DNA of 64,000 bases from Actinacidiphila acidipaludis (GTDB lineage Bacteria > Actinomycetota > Actinomycetes > Streptomycetales > Streptomycetaceae), in contig NZ_JAINZZ010000018.1 of NCBI RefSeq assembly GCF_019890725.1, positions 62,001 to 126,000 on the forward strand, read 5' to 3'. Numbering within the stretch: position 1 is the first letter of the stretch; each line of letters begins with the position of its first letter. Below are positions 18,618 to 27,911 of the stretch, in pieces. Under the pieces are notes generated by a model, which saw nothing but the letters and a program-made list of their open reading frames with translations, ran no database searches and was not told the origin of the DNA. The translations under genes were made by a program, and so were the position numbers.

Positions 18618-19985
18618 TCAGAAGAGGGTGCCGGGGTTGAGCAGCCCCAGCGGGTCGAGCACCGCCTTGATGCCGCGCTGCACCTCGACGCCGGTCTCCC
18701 CCAGCTCGCGCGCCAGCCACTCCCTCTTGAGCCGGCCGACGCCGTGCTCGCCGGTGATGGTGCCGCCCAGCTCCAGGCCGAGGGCCATGATGGCGTCGAA
18801 GGACTCGCGGGCGCGCCGGGTCTGGCCGGCGTCCCGCGGGTCGAAGCACACCACGGGGTGGGTGTTGCCGTCGCCCGCGTGCGCGCACACCCCGATGGTC
18901 AGGCCGTACTTCTCGGCGATCGCGACGACCCCGTCCAGCATGTCGCCGAGCCGGGCGCGCGGCACGCACACGTCGTCGATCAGCAGGGAGGGCGCCAGCC
19001 GCTCCAGCGCGGGCAGCGACAACCGCCGAGCCTGGAGCAGCAGTTCGGACTCCGCGGCGTCCGCGGCCGGCACCACCTCGGTGGCGCCCGCGGCGGTGCA
19101 CAGCGCGGCGACGGCGGCCAGGTCGGCGGCGGGGTCGGCGGTGTCGAACGCGGCGAGCAGCAGCGCTTCGGTGGACTCCGGCAGGCCCATCCGCGCCAGG
19201 TCGTTGACCGCGCGCACGGTCGTACCGTCCATCAGCTCCAGCAGCGACGGCGCGTGGCCGCGTTCCATGACGGCGCAGACGGCCGCCGCGGCGGCGGTCG
19301 TCGAGGGGAACTCGGCGACGAGCGCGAGCTGCGGGGGCGGTGCGGGCCGCAGTGCCACGACCGCCTTCACCACGATGCCCAGGGTCCCCTCGGAGCCCAC
19401 GAACAGCCGGGTCAGGTCGTAGCCGGCGACGCCCTTGGCGGTGCGCCGTCCGGTGCTCAGCAGGCGCCCGTCGGCGAGGACGACGTCCAGGCCCAGCACG
19501 TACTCGGCGGTGACGCCGTACTTCACGCAGCACAGGCCCCCGGCGCCCGTGCCGATGTTGCCGCCGATGGTGCACTCCTCCCAGCTGGAGGGGTCCGGCG
19601 GGTAGGTGAGGCCGTGCCCGGCGGCGGCCCGGGTCAGCGCGGCGTTGACGACGCCGGGTTCGACGACCGCGACCCGGTCGACCGGGTCGATCTCCAGGAT
19701 CCGGTCCATCCGCGCCAGGGACAGCACGATGCAGCCGTCGGTGGCGTTCGCCGCGCCCGACAGGCCGGTCCGCGCGCCCTGCGGCACGACCGGCACGCGC
19801 AGCGCGGTCGCGGTCCGCATGACGTGCCGCACCTGCTCGACCGTGCGCGGCAGCACCACCACCGCGGGCGCCCCGGCGTCGGCGAACGCCGCCTGGTCGC
19901 GGGCGTACGACGCGGTGACGTCCGGGTCGGTGAGGACGCAGGCGGCGGGCACGCCCTCAAGCAGCCGTTCGATCAGTTCGCGCAT
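18618..19985 (-). CDS. FAD-linked oxidase, glycolate/D-lactate type (GlcD-like)
   Basis: This 455-residue flavoprotein oxidises a 2-hydroxy acid. The N-terminal PCMH FAD-binding half includes VVLPRTVEQVRHVMRTA, VVPQGARTGLSGAANA, WEECTIGGNIGTGAGGLCCVKYG and YVLGLDVVLADGRLLSTGRR. The C-terminal half ends with the family motif GGTITGEHGVGRLKREWLARELG. There is no iron-sulphur (GlcE/F) partner next to it, so it may work alone. The exact substrate is not readable from sequence. ATG at 19985; the gene is 130 bases downstream of hppD on the same strand. Confidence 0.88.
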   Translation of the reverse strand: MRELIERLLEGVPAACVLTDPDVTASYARDQAAFADAGAPAVVVLPRTVEQVRHVMRTATALRVPVVPQGARTGLSGAANATDGCIVLSLARMDRILEIDPVDRVAVVEPGVVNAALTRAAAGHGLTYPPDPSSWEECTIGGNIGTGAGGLCCVKYGVTAEYVLGLDVVLADGRLLSTGRRTAKGVAGYDLTRLFVGSEGTLGIVVKAVVALRPAPPPQLALVAEFPSTTAAAAAVCAVMERGHAPSLLELMDGTTVRAVNDLARMGLPESTEALLLAAFDTADPAADLAAVAALCTAAGATEVVPAADAAESELLLQARRLSLPALERLAPSLLIDDVCVPRARLGDMLDGVVAIAEKYGLTIGVCAHAGDGNTHPVVCFDPRDAGQTRRARESFDAIMALGLELGGTITGEHGVGRLKREWLARELGETGVEVQRGIKAVLDPLGLLNPGTLF

Positions 19986-20115
19986 GCCTTCACCCTGTCA
20001 CCGCGGGCCGCCGCGGGGAAGGACGGCCCACCCGGGCCCGGCCCGGGCCCGGAGACGGCTCCGGCCGGAGCCGCCCCCTGAGCGGCCCCAGCCGGATGAT
20101 CCGTGCGGCTCCCCG

Positions 20116-21267
<1,152 letters not shown>

Positions 21268-21351
21268 TCACGTTTTCGCTGGACACCCTGCCCAGTCGAC
21301 GCCACGATCGTCGAGACAATCTGTGCAGTATGACCATGGGAGGCGGCGGGG

Positions 21352-21822
21352 ATGGGGATCGACGCGCTGGACGGCAGACTCATCACCCTGCTGGCACAGG
21401 AGCCGCGGATAGGGGTGCTGGAGGCCTCCCGCCGGCTCGGCGTGGCCCGCGGCACCGTGCAGGCGCGGCTCGACCGACTGCAGGCCGGCGGCGTGATCCG
21501 CGGCTTCGGGCCGCAGGTCGACCCGGCCGCCCTGGGCTACCCGGTGACCGCGTTCGCCACGCTGGAGATCCGCCAGGGCCAGGGTTCCGACGTCCGCGCG
21601 CACCTGGCGACGGTCCCGGAGGTGCTCGAACTGCACACCACCACCGGCGAGGGCGACATGCTGTGCCGCCTGGTGGCGCGGTCCAACGCGGACCTCCAGC
21701 GCGTCATCGACCGGGTCGTCGGCTTCGAGGGCATCGTGCGGGCGTCCACCGCGATCGTCATGGAGAACCCGGTGCCGCTGCGGATCATCCCGCTGGTGGA
21801 GCAGGCCGCCCGCGACGAGTAG
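21352..21822 (+). CDS. Lrp/AsnC family transcriptional regulator
   Basis: This 156-residue regulator has an N-terminal helix-turn-helix (LDGRLITLLAQEPRIGVLEASRRLGVARGTVQARLDRLQAGGVI) and a RAM ligand-binding domain (VPEVLELHTTTGEGDMLCRLVARS). It is divergent from hppD, so it is probably the local regulator of tyrosine breakdown. ATG 21352 is preceded by GGGAGGCGGCGGGG. The effector is not known from sequence. It is a normal family length. Confidence 0.9.
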   Translation: MGIDALDGRLITLLAQEPRIGVLEASRRLGVARGTVQARLDRLQAGGVIRGFGPQVDPAALGYPVTAFATLEIRQGQGSDVRAHLATVPEVLELHTTTGEGDMLCRLVARSNADLQRVIDRVVGFEGIVRASTAIVMENPVPLRIIPLVEQAARDE

Positions 21823-21860
21823 TCCCCCCGCGCCCAGGGCCGACGTCCACTCGGGCAAGA

Positions 21861-21922
21861 TGCAAAGGTTTTTTGCAAAAGAGACATTGCAAAGGCTCTT
21901 TGCATCCTTCTACGCTGAGACC
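21861..21922 (+). promoter_or_regulatory. Two tandem 17-bp operators plus leaderless promoter
   Basis: TGCAAA-N5-TTTGCA occurs twice, at 21861-21877 and 21888-21904, centres 27 bases apart. TTGCAA (21887-21892) and TACGCT (21911-21916), spaced 18 bases, form a sigma70-type promoter, and the -10 ends 6 bases before the GTG at 21923. The second operator overlaps the -35. This is the expected layout of negative self-control by the downstream ArsR-type regulator. Confidence 0.7.
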
Positions 21923-22531
21923 GTGCCCGAGACACCCGAGACACCCGCCCGCCCGAAGGACGACGACACCCCGCCGCTGAGCCCGCGCTCGCTGCGCGGC
22001 CTGGCCCATCCGCTGCGCATGCGGCTGCTGGCGATGCTGCGCGAGGACGGCCCCGCCACCGCGTCCGGACTCGCCGCCCGGCTGGGCGAGTCCAGCGGCG
22101 CCACCAGCTACCACCTGCGCCAACTCGCCTCGTACGGCTTCGTCGAGGACGACCCGGACCGCGGCACCGGCCGCGAGCGCTGGTGGAGGGCCGTGCACCG
22201 CGGCAGCCGCGTCGAGAGCTTCGAGGAGTTCGAGCGGCACCCGGACCCCGAGGTCCGCGGCGCGCTCACGACCTTCCTGCACCACCACGCCGCCAGCCAC
22301 GCCGAGCAGCTCAGCACCTGGCTCGGCACCATGGACGACTGGCCCGACGAGTGGCGCAGCACCTGGGACATCAGCGACTTCTCGGTCCGCCTGACGCCCC
22401 GACTCGCCCGGGAACTCGGCGAGAAGGTCCACGCGCTGATCGACAGCTACCGCGGCCGGGTGCCCGAGCAGACCGAGGACAGCGCGCGCGTGCGCATCCA
22501 CTTCCACGCGTTCCCGCGCCGCACCGACTGA
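21923..22531 (+). CDS. ArsR-type winged-helix regulator
   Basis: This protein has 202 residues from GTG 21923; the earlier in-frame ATG at 21860 lies at the first operator and upstream of the promoter, so it is rejected. The DNA-binding domain is LRGLAHPLRMRLLAMLREDGPATASGLAARLGESSGATSYHLRQLASYGFV. A conserved wing with GRERWWRAVHRG and a helical C-terminal half follow. No metal-binding CxxC motif is seen, so it is probably a drug- or metabolite-responsive member rather than a metal sensor. It precedes an MFS pump by 67 bases in the same direction and probably controls it. Confidence 0.85.
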   Translation: MPETPETPARPKDDDTPPLSPRSLRGLAHPLRMRLLAMLREDGPATASGLAARLGESSGATSYHLRQLASYGFVEDDPDRGTGRERWWRAVHRGSRVESFEEFERHPDPEVRGALTTFLHHHAASHAEQLSTWLGTMDDWPDEWRSTWDISDFSVRLTPRLARELGEKVHALIDSYRGRVPEQTEDSARVRIHFHAFPRRTD

Positions 22532-22598
22532 CGACCGACGGCCGCGGCACATCGACGCCGCGGCAGGCCCACGCACATCGCACACCTGGGGGGACACC

Positions 22599-23909
22599 AT
22601 GCACAGGACCGGAACCGACCGGCGGCCGCTCGGGCTGCTGCTCGCCGCGAACGTCGTCTCGATCGCCGGGAGCATGCTCACCGTCGTCGCCATACCGTGG
22701 TTCGTCCTGGAGACCACGGGCAGCGCCGCGCGGGCCGGACTGACCGCCTTCGCCGGGACGCTGCCGGTCGTGCTGGCCGCGCTGCTGGGCGGCCCGCTGA
22801 TCGACCGGCTGGGCCTGGCGGTCAGCAGCGTCGCCTCGGACGCGGTGTGCGCGCTCGCGGTCGCGGCCGTGCCGCTGCTGCACATGACCGGGCACCTGTC
22901 GTACGGCGGCCTGCTCGCCCTCGTCGCGGTCTCCGGGCTGTTCCACGCACCGGGCGAGACCGCCCGCGAGGTGCTGATGCCCCGGCTCGCCGAACGCGCG
23001 GGCACCACCATCGCCCGGGCGTCCAGCGCCTACGAGAGCGCGTCGCGCGGCGCCCGGATGCTCGGCGGCCCGCTGGCCGGTCTGCTGATCGCCGCCATGG
23101 GCGCGGCCGACGTGCTGCTGCTGGACGCGGCCACCTTCGCCGTCTCCGCGGTCCTGATCGGCTCCGGCGTGCGGGACGGCGTGCGGCCGCCCGCCGAGGA
23201 GAGCCCGGCCGCCGGGGACGGCACGGCCGCCGCCGGTGAACCGGGCACCTTCGGCCGGTACCGGGCCCAACTGCGCGAGGGCTACGCCTTCCTGTTCCGG
23301 GCCCGGCTGCTGTTCGCGGTGGTGGCGATGGTGATGGTGACCAACGCCCTGGACCAGGCGTGGTCGGCGGTCCTGCTGCCGGTCGACGCCCGGGAGCACC
23401 TGGGCGGTTCGGTGAGCGTCGGCGTGGTCTCCGGGACCTTCGCCGCGGCCGCGCTCGCCGGCTCCCTGCTGTACGGCGCCTTCGGCCACCGGCTGCCCCA
23501 ACGGGCGCTGTTCATCGGCGCGTTCATCGTGTGCGGCTTCCCGCGCACCGCCGTCGGCGCGTTCGTGCCCGGACTCGCCCCGCTGGTGGTCACCTGCGCG
23601 GTGTGCGGGCTCGCCGCGGGGGTGCTGAATCCGATCATCGGCACCGAGATGGTCCGGCTGTGCCCGGAGCGCCTGCGCAGCCGCGTGTTCGGCGCGGTCA
23701 CCTCGGGCGTCCTGGTCGCGGTGCCGCTCGGCGCGCTCGTCGGCGGCCTCATCGTCCAGTACGCGGGCCTGACCGCCGGCATGGCGACGGTCAGCGCGGT
23801 CTACCTGCTCACCACGCTCAGCCCGCTGGTCGTGCCGGCCTTCCGCGCCTGGGAGAGCGCTCCGGTCCCGGCGCCGCCCGCCCCCGTGCGGGAGCCTGCG
23901 GCCGGCTGA
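22599..23909 (+). CDS. MFS efflux transporter, EntS-like type
   Basis: This 436-residue transporter has about 12 membrane helices and opens RRPLGLLLAANVVSIAGSMLTVVAIPWFVLETTG, then LLGGPLIDRLG (motif A-like). The pattern resembles EntS/macrolide-type MFS exporters. The ATG at 22599 has GGGGGGA 4 bases upstream. It is co-directional with the ArsR-type gene, so the pair looks like a regulator-pump operon. The substrate is unknown. The C-terminal tail is proline-rich. Confidence 0.85.
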   Translation: MHRTGTDRRPLGLLLAANVVSIAGSMLTVVAIPWFVLETTGSAARAGLTAFAGTLPVVLAALLGGPLIDRLGLAVSSVASDAVCALAVAAVPLLHMTGHLSYGGLLALVAVSGLFHAPGETAREVLMPRLAERAGTTIARASSAYESASRGARMLGGPLAGLLIAAMGAADVLLLDAATFAVSAVLIGSGVRDGVRPPAEESPAAGDGTAAAGEPGTFGRYRAQLREGYAFLFRARLLFAVVAMVMVTNALDQAWSAVLLPVDAREHLGGSVSVGVVSGTFAAAALAGSLLYGAFGHRLPQRALFIGAFIVCGFPRTAVGAFVPGLAPLVVTCAVCGLAAGVLNPIIGTEMVRLCPERLRSRVFGAVTSGVLVAVPLGALVGGLIVQYAGLTAGMATVSAVYLLTTLSPLVVPAFRAWESAPVPAPPAPVREPAAG

Positions 23910-23915
23910 GGCGGC

Positions 23916-24704
23916 TCAGCAGGACGGGGTGGCGCTGTGGGCCCGCAGCGCCGAGAGCGCGGACAGCGCGCCGTCGAGCGTGGTGACCGGGACCAGCTTC
24001 AGCCCCTTCGGCAGGTCGGCCTTGGCGTCGGCGCACTCGTCGCGCGGGACCAGGAAGACGGTGGCGCCGTCGCGGCGGGCCGCCTGCTCCTTCAGCGGCA
24101 CCCCGCCGACCGCGCCGACCTTCCCGGCGGCGTCGATCGTGCCGGTGCCGGCGATGTTCTGGCCGCCGGTGAGATCACCGCCGTGCCCGTCGCCGTCGAC
24201 CTTGTCGATGATGCCGAGCGTGAACAGCAGTCCGGCGCTCGGGCCGCCGACGTCCTCGAGCCGCAGCGTGACGTGAACCTGCGACGGCGACAGGCCCATC
24301 TGCTTGAGCGCCGCCGAGGTCGCGGCGGCCTCCGACTGCGCGAAGTCCTTCAGGTTGGCCTTGTTGATCTCCTCGACCGTGCCGCCGGACGGATAGACGG
24401 CGTCCCTCGGCATGACGGCCTGGCTGTTCTTGAACCAGGCCGACCACACGTCGCTGAAGTGCACGGACGCGTTCGGGGCGGTGGCCTGGACGGTCACCAG
24501 CCGCAGCTGCCCGCTGGTGGTGCGCACCGGGACGCCCTTGACCGTGATGATCGGCGTGCCGTTGTCGCTGCCCAGCACGTTCGCGGTCAGACCCGGCTCG
24601 ACGATCGAGACCGGCAGCGGCGCGAACGCGGCCACGGCCAGCAGGGCGGCCACGACCGCGGCACACACGGAGAGCACCACGGACCGGCGGGAGAGGTTCG
24701 GCAT
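23916..24704 (-). CDS. Membrane-anchored Lon-type (S16) protease domain protein
   Basis: This protein has 262 residues. One N-terminal membrane helix (SVVLSVCAAVVAALLAVAAFAPL) is followed by an extracytoplasmic region. A Lon catalytic domain follows, with serine in LEDVGGPSAGLLFTLGIID and lysine in GGVPLKEQAARRDGATVFLVP. It resembles YlbL-like proteins, but I see no clear PDZ domain before the protease part; residues 45-130 would hold it. Its role may be in envelope protein quality control. It ends 6 bases from the MFS gene, convergent. The C-terminal cysteine (HSATPSC) is unusual. Confidence 0.82.
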   Translation of the reverse strand: MPNLSRRSVVLSVCAAVVAALLAVAAFAPLPVSIVEPGLTANVLGSDNGTPIITVKGVPVRTTSGQLRLVTVQATAPNASVHFSDVWSAWFKNSQAVMPRDAVYPSGGTVEEINKANLKDFAQSEAAATSAALKQMGLSPSQVHVTLRLEDVGGPSAGLLFTLGIIDKVDGDGHGGDLTGGQNIAGTGTIDAAGKVGAVGGVPLKEQAARRDGATVFLVPRDECADAKADLPKGLKLVPVTTLDGALSALSALRAHSATPSC

Positions 24705-24763
24705 GGGAGCGACCCTAATTCACCGGGCGCCCCGCCCTCACCCCGAGCCCGCCCCGGCGCCCG

Positions 24764-25597
24764 TCAGCGCAGGGCGTCCGCCACTTCGAGGGCGGCCTCC
24801 ACGACCCGCGCCCCGACCCTCTCGGGCACCGAGTCCGCGAGCATCACCACGCCGACGCTGCCCTCGACGCCGGGCACGCCCAGCAGCGGGGCGGCGGCAC
24901 CGCTCGCCCCGGCCTCCAGCTCGCCGGAGGTGATCACATAGCGCAGGGTGTTCACCGTCACGCCGGTGCCCAGCACCGGGTCGGCGCCGTCCGCGGAGTG
25001 CGACGCGTCGGCCAGGTGCCGCCGGTCCACCACCGCGGCCTCCAGGATCCGCACGGCCGGCACGGGGCCGCCGTCCGGCTCGCCGGGCCCGGCCGTGAGC
25101 CCGGAGAGGTCCTCGAACGGCTCCCAGCTCCCGCCGTCGGCGGCCGGCTGCATGCCGCGGCCCGCCAGGATCGCCCGGCCCGCCGCCCCGCGGTCCAGCG
25201 GGTGCCGGAACCCGGTGCGGTACGCCACGTGGTAGTCGGTCCACGTCGGCTCGACGACCGCGACGGCCAGCGCCTCGGTGCCGTCGACCAGGGTCAGGTG
25301 CGCGGTCGCGCCGATGTCCTCGGCCAGTGAGCGCAGCGCGGGCAGCGCCGCCTCCCGCAGCAGCGGGTGCACCTGGTGGGCCAGCCCCAGGACCCCGAGC
25401 CCGACCCGCGCCCGGCCGCCGACGTCACGGCGGACCAGCGAATGCTGCTCCAGCGTGGCCAGCAGCCGGTACACCACGGTGCGGTTGACGCCGAGTTTGG
25501 CGGCCAGCTCGGTCACGGTCAGGCCGTGGTCGGTGTCGGCGAGCAGTTTCAGGACCCGCAGGCCCCGGTCGAGCGTTTGAGACGTCTCCGCGGTCAC
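24764..25597 (-). CDS. IclR family transcriptional regulator
   Basis: This 277-residue regulator begins at GTG 25597 with GAGGAGGGGG upstream. The N-terminal winged helix is TLDRGLRVLKLLADTDHGLTVTELAAKLGVNRTVVYRLLATLEQHSLV. The effector domain includes GVLGLAHQVHPLLREAALPALRSLAEDIGATAHL and GRAILAGRG. The 258-base gap 25598-25855 upstream holds its promoter and the 3' side of the helicase gene, and shows no other feature. No catabolic operon lies beside it, so the target is unknown. Confidence 0.88.
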   Translation of the reverse strand: MTAETSQTLDRGLRVLKLLADTDHGLTVTELAAKLGVNRTVVYRLLATLEQHSLVRRDVGGRARVGLGVLGLAHQVHPLLREAALPALRSLAEDIGATAHLTLVDGTEALAVAVVEPTWTDYHVAYRTGFRHPLDRGAAGRAILAGRGMQPAADGGSWEPFEDLSGLTAGPGEPDGGPVPAVRILEAAVVDRRHLADASHSADGADPVLGTGVTVNTLRYVITSGELEAGASGAAAPLLGVPGVEGSVGVVMLADSVPERVGARVVEAALEVADALR

Positions 25598-25855
25598 GAC
25601 GCCCCCTCCTCGTGAAATCGGCGGCGCATCTCACGAATGAGCGCCCTGCCGGTCCCGCGGCAGTGCGCGCGGAGAGGCCGCCGGTCGGTGTCGGCATACC
25701 GGCTGCGCTCCGCGGCTGCACTGCCACGGCGCGTGCGTGACCGGCACCGTAGCGACCGAGTACCGCTCAGCGGAAGAGGTCGTCCACAATCCGGGCGCTG
25801 CTTTGACCCGAGTTTGAGGAACGCGGCGGGGGCGTTCTCGGCAATACGGCAGAGA

Positions 25856-27670
25856 TCACCGCATACGGGTGGCCCACTCCCGGACCTTCTTGATGCGCTC
25901 CTCGAGCTGCCCCGCGGTGGCCTCCGCGCTCGGCGGGCCGCCGCACACCCGGCGCAGTTCGTTGTGGATCACGCCGTGCGGTTTGCCGCTTTGGTGGTTG
26001 TACGCGGCCACCAGGGTGTTGAGCTCCTTGCGCAACTCCAGCAGCTGGCGGTGGGTGACCACCGGACGCCGCTCGGCGGGCAGTTCGAGCAGATCGGCCT
26101 CTTCGTCCGGCTTCTTCCTGCTGTGGGCGATCTGCCGGGCCTGCCGCTTCTGCAGGAGTATGCGCACCTGGTCGGGCTCCAGCAGCCCGGGGATGCCGAG
26201 GTAGTCCTGCTCCTCCTCGCTGCCCGGGTGCGCCTGCATGCCGAACTCGGCGCCGTCGTAGAGCGCCCGGTCGAAGACGGCGTCGGACTCCAGCGCCTCG
26301 AACGGCAGCATGTCGTCGTCGGTGACCTCGTCCTCGGCCCGCTCCGCGTCCGCGAGGAGCTCGTCCTCCTCGGCGAACAGGTCGTCCTCGCCCTGCTTCT
26401 TCGGCCGGTCGAGCACGTGGTCGCGCTCGACCTCCATCTGCGCGGCGAACTCCAGCAGCATCGGGATCGTCGGGACGAACACCGACGCGGTCTCGCCACG
26501 GCGCCGCGACCGCACGAAGCGGCCGACGGCCTGCGCGAAGAACAGCGGCGTCGAGATCGTCGTGGCGTACACCCCGACGGCCAGCCGCGGCACGTCCACG
26601 CCCTCGGAGACCATCCGGACCGCGACCATCCAGCGGTCCTCGCTCTGGCTGAACTGCTCGATGCGCTTGGACGCGCCGACGTCGTCGGAGAGCACCAACG
26701 TGGCCTTGTGGCCGGTCAGTTCCTTGATCAGCTTGGCGTAGGCGCGGGCCGAGTCCTGGTCGGTGGCGATCACCAGGGCGCCGGCGTCCGGGATGCCCTT
26801 GCGGACCTCGGTGAGGCGCTGGTCGGCGGCCCGCAGCACGTTGGGGATCCAGTCGCCGGTGGGGGCCAGCGCGGTCCGCCACGCCTGGCCGATCGCGTCC
26901 TTCGTCATCGGCTCGCCCAGCCGCGCGGACAGCTCGTCACCGGCCTTGGTGCGCCAGCGCATCGTGCCGCTGTAGCTGAGGAAGATCACCGGCCGCACCA
27001 CGCCGTCGGCGAGCGCGTTGCCGTATCCGTACGTGTAGTCGGCGGCTGACCGGCGGATGCCGTCGTTGCCCTCCTCGTACGTCACGAACGGGATCGGGTT
27101 GGTGTCCGAGCGGAACGGGGTGCCGGTCAGCGCGAGGCGGCGGGTCGCCGGGTCGAACGCCTCCAGGCACGCCTCGCCCCACGACTTGCTGTCGCCCGCG
27201 TGGTGGATCTCGTCCAGGATCACCAGGGTCTTGCGCTGCTCGCAGCGGTTGCGGTGCAGCATGGGGCGTACGCCGACGCCCGCGTACGTCACGGCCACCC
27301 CGTGGTACTCCCGGCTCACCGGGCCGGCGCTGTACTCCGGGTCGAGCCGGATCCCTATCCGCGCCGCCGCCTCCGCCCACTGCGTCTTCAGGTGCTCGGT
27401 GGGCGCGACGACGGTGATCTGCTGCACCAGGTGGTTGTGCAGCAGGTACGAGGCGAGGGTCAGCGCGAAGGTGGTCTTGCCGGCGCCCGGCGTGGCCACC
27501 GCCAGGAAGTCCCGCGGTTGCCGGGCCACGTACGCGTCGATGGCCCCCTGCTGCCAGGCCCGCAGCTTGTTCGCCGTTCCCCAGGGTGCGCGGCCGGGGA
27601 AGGCGGGTGAGAGGTGGTGGGACGAGTGCGAGGCGGTGGTAGTCACGGTCTCCGTCGGGGTCGGCATCAT
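25856..27670 (-). CDS. Superfamily 2 DEAH-type ATP-dependent helicase
   Basis: This 604-residue helicase has Walker A in FLAVATPGAGKTTFAL near residue 60 and motif II in LVILDEIHHAGDSKSWG. Motif III-like LALTGTPFRSDT and the C-terminal helicase lobe (ALVIATDQDSARAYAKLI ... EGVDVPRLAVGVYAT ... QAVGRFVRSRR) follow. The last 130 residues are a charged tail with an acidic FAEEDELLADAERAEDE insert. It matches restriction-type (ResIII) helicases common in actinomycetes. Two adjacent ATGs start it at 27670. It is probably involved in DNA repair; no nuclease partner is adjacent. Confidence 0.88.
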   Translation of the reverse strand: MMPTPTETVTTTASHSSHHLSPAFPGRAPWGTANKLRAWQQGAIDAYVARQPRDFLAVATPGAGKTTFALTLASYLLHNHLVQQITVVAPTEHLKTQWAEAAARIGIRLDPEYSAGPVSREYHGVAVTYAGVGVRPMLHRNRCEQRKTLVILDEIHHAGDSKSWGEACLEAFDPATRRLALTGTPFRSDTNPIPFVTYEEGNDGIRRSAADYTYGYGNALADGVVRPVIFLSYSGTMRWRTKAGDELSARLGEPMTKDAIGQAWRTALAPTGDWIPNVLRAADQRLTEVRKGIPDAGALVIATDQDSARAYAKLIKELTGHKATLVLSDDVGASKRIEQFSQSEDRWMVAVRMVSEGVDVPRLAVGVYATTISTPLFFAQAVGRFVRSRRRGETASVFVPTIPMLLEFAAQMEVERDHVLDRPKKQGEDDLFAEEDELLADAERAEDEVTDDDMLPFEALESDAVFDRALYDGAEFGMQAHPGSEEEQDYLGIPGLLEPDQVRILLQKRQARQIAHSRKKPDEEADLLELPAERRPVVTHRQLLELRKELNTLVAAYNHQSGKPHGVIHNELRRVCGGPPSAEATAGQLEERIKKVREWATRMR

Positions 27671-27672
27671 CG

Positions 27673-27714
27673 GGCTGGCGCCCGCCTGTACGGAAGGGAG
27701 GGCTGGCGCCCGCC
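27673..27714. repeat. Short direct repeat before the helicase gene
   Basis: GGCTGGCGCCCGCC occurs at 27673-27686 and 27701-27714, each followed by a GTACG-containing stretch, giving a 28-base period immediately before the helicase ATG pair. Each unit contains the palindrome GGCGCC. It could be an operator pair or a slippage duplication. Confidence 0.5.
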
Positions 27715-27837
27715 CGGTACGAAAACCGCCTCAGCCTATCCGGCGGTGGGGTGCGGGCGCGGTACGACGCAGGCCCCTTGCCGGGGTTGCGACCCACATC
27801 ACAGCTCGGCCCCTCCCTCTCCCCCCGGCCGGTGCAC

Positions 27838-27884
27838 GTCCTGCCCCTTGCGGTGCCTTGCCGACTCTCCGCAAAGGGCAGGAC
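27838..27884. terminator. Hairpin downstream of the MFS gene, related to a repeat at 48 kb
   Basis: GTCCTGCCCCTTGCGG and CCGCAAAGGGCAGGAC form a 16-base stem with one mismatch and a 15-base loop, 28 bases after the minus-strand MFS stop. It is probably its terminator. The left arm sequence recurs three times in the 48 kb inverted repeat. Confidence 0.6.
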
Positions 27885-27911
27885 GGACCGGCCCCCGCCA
27901 ACCCAGCGGAG

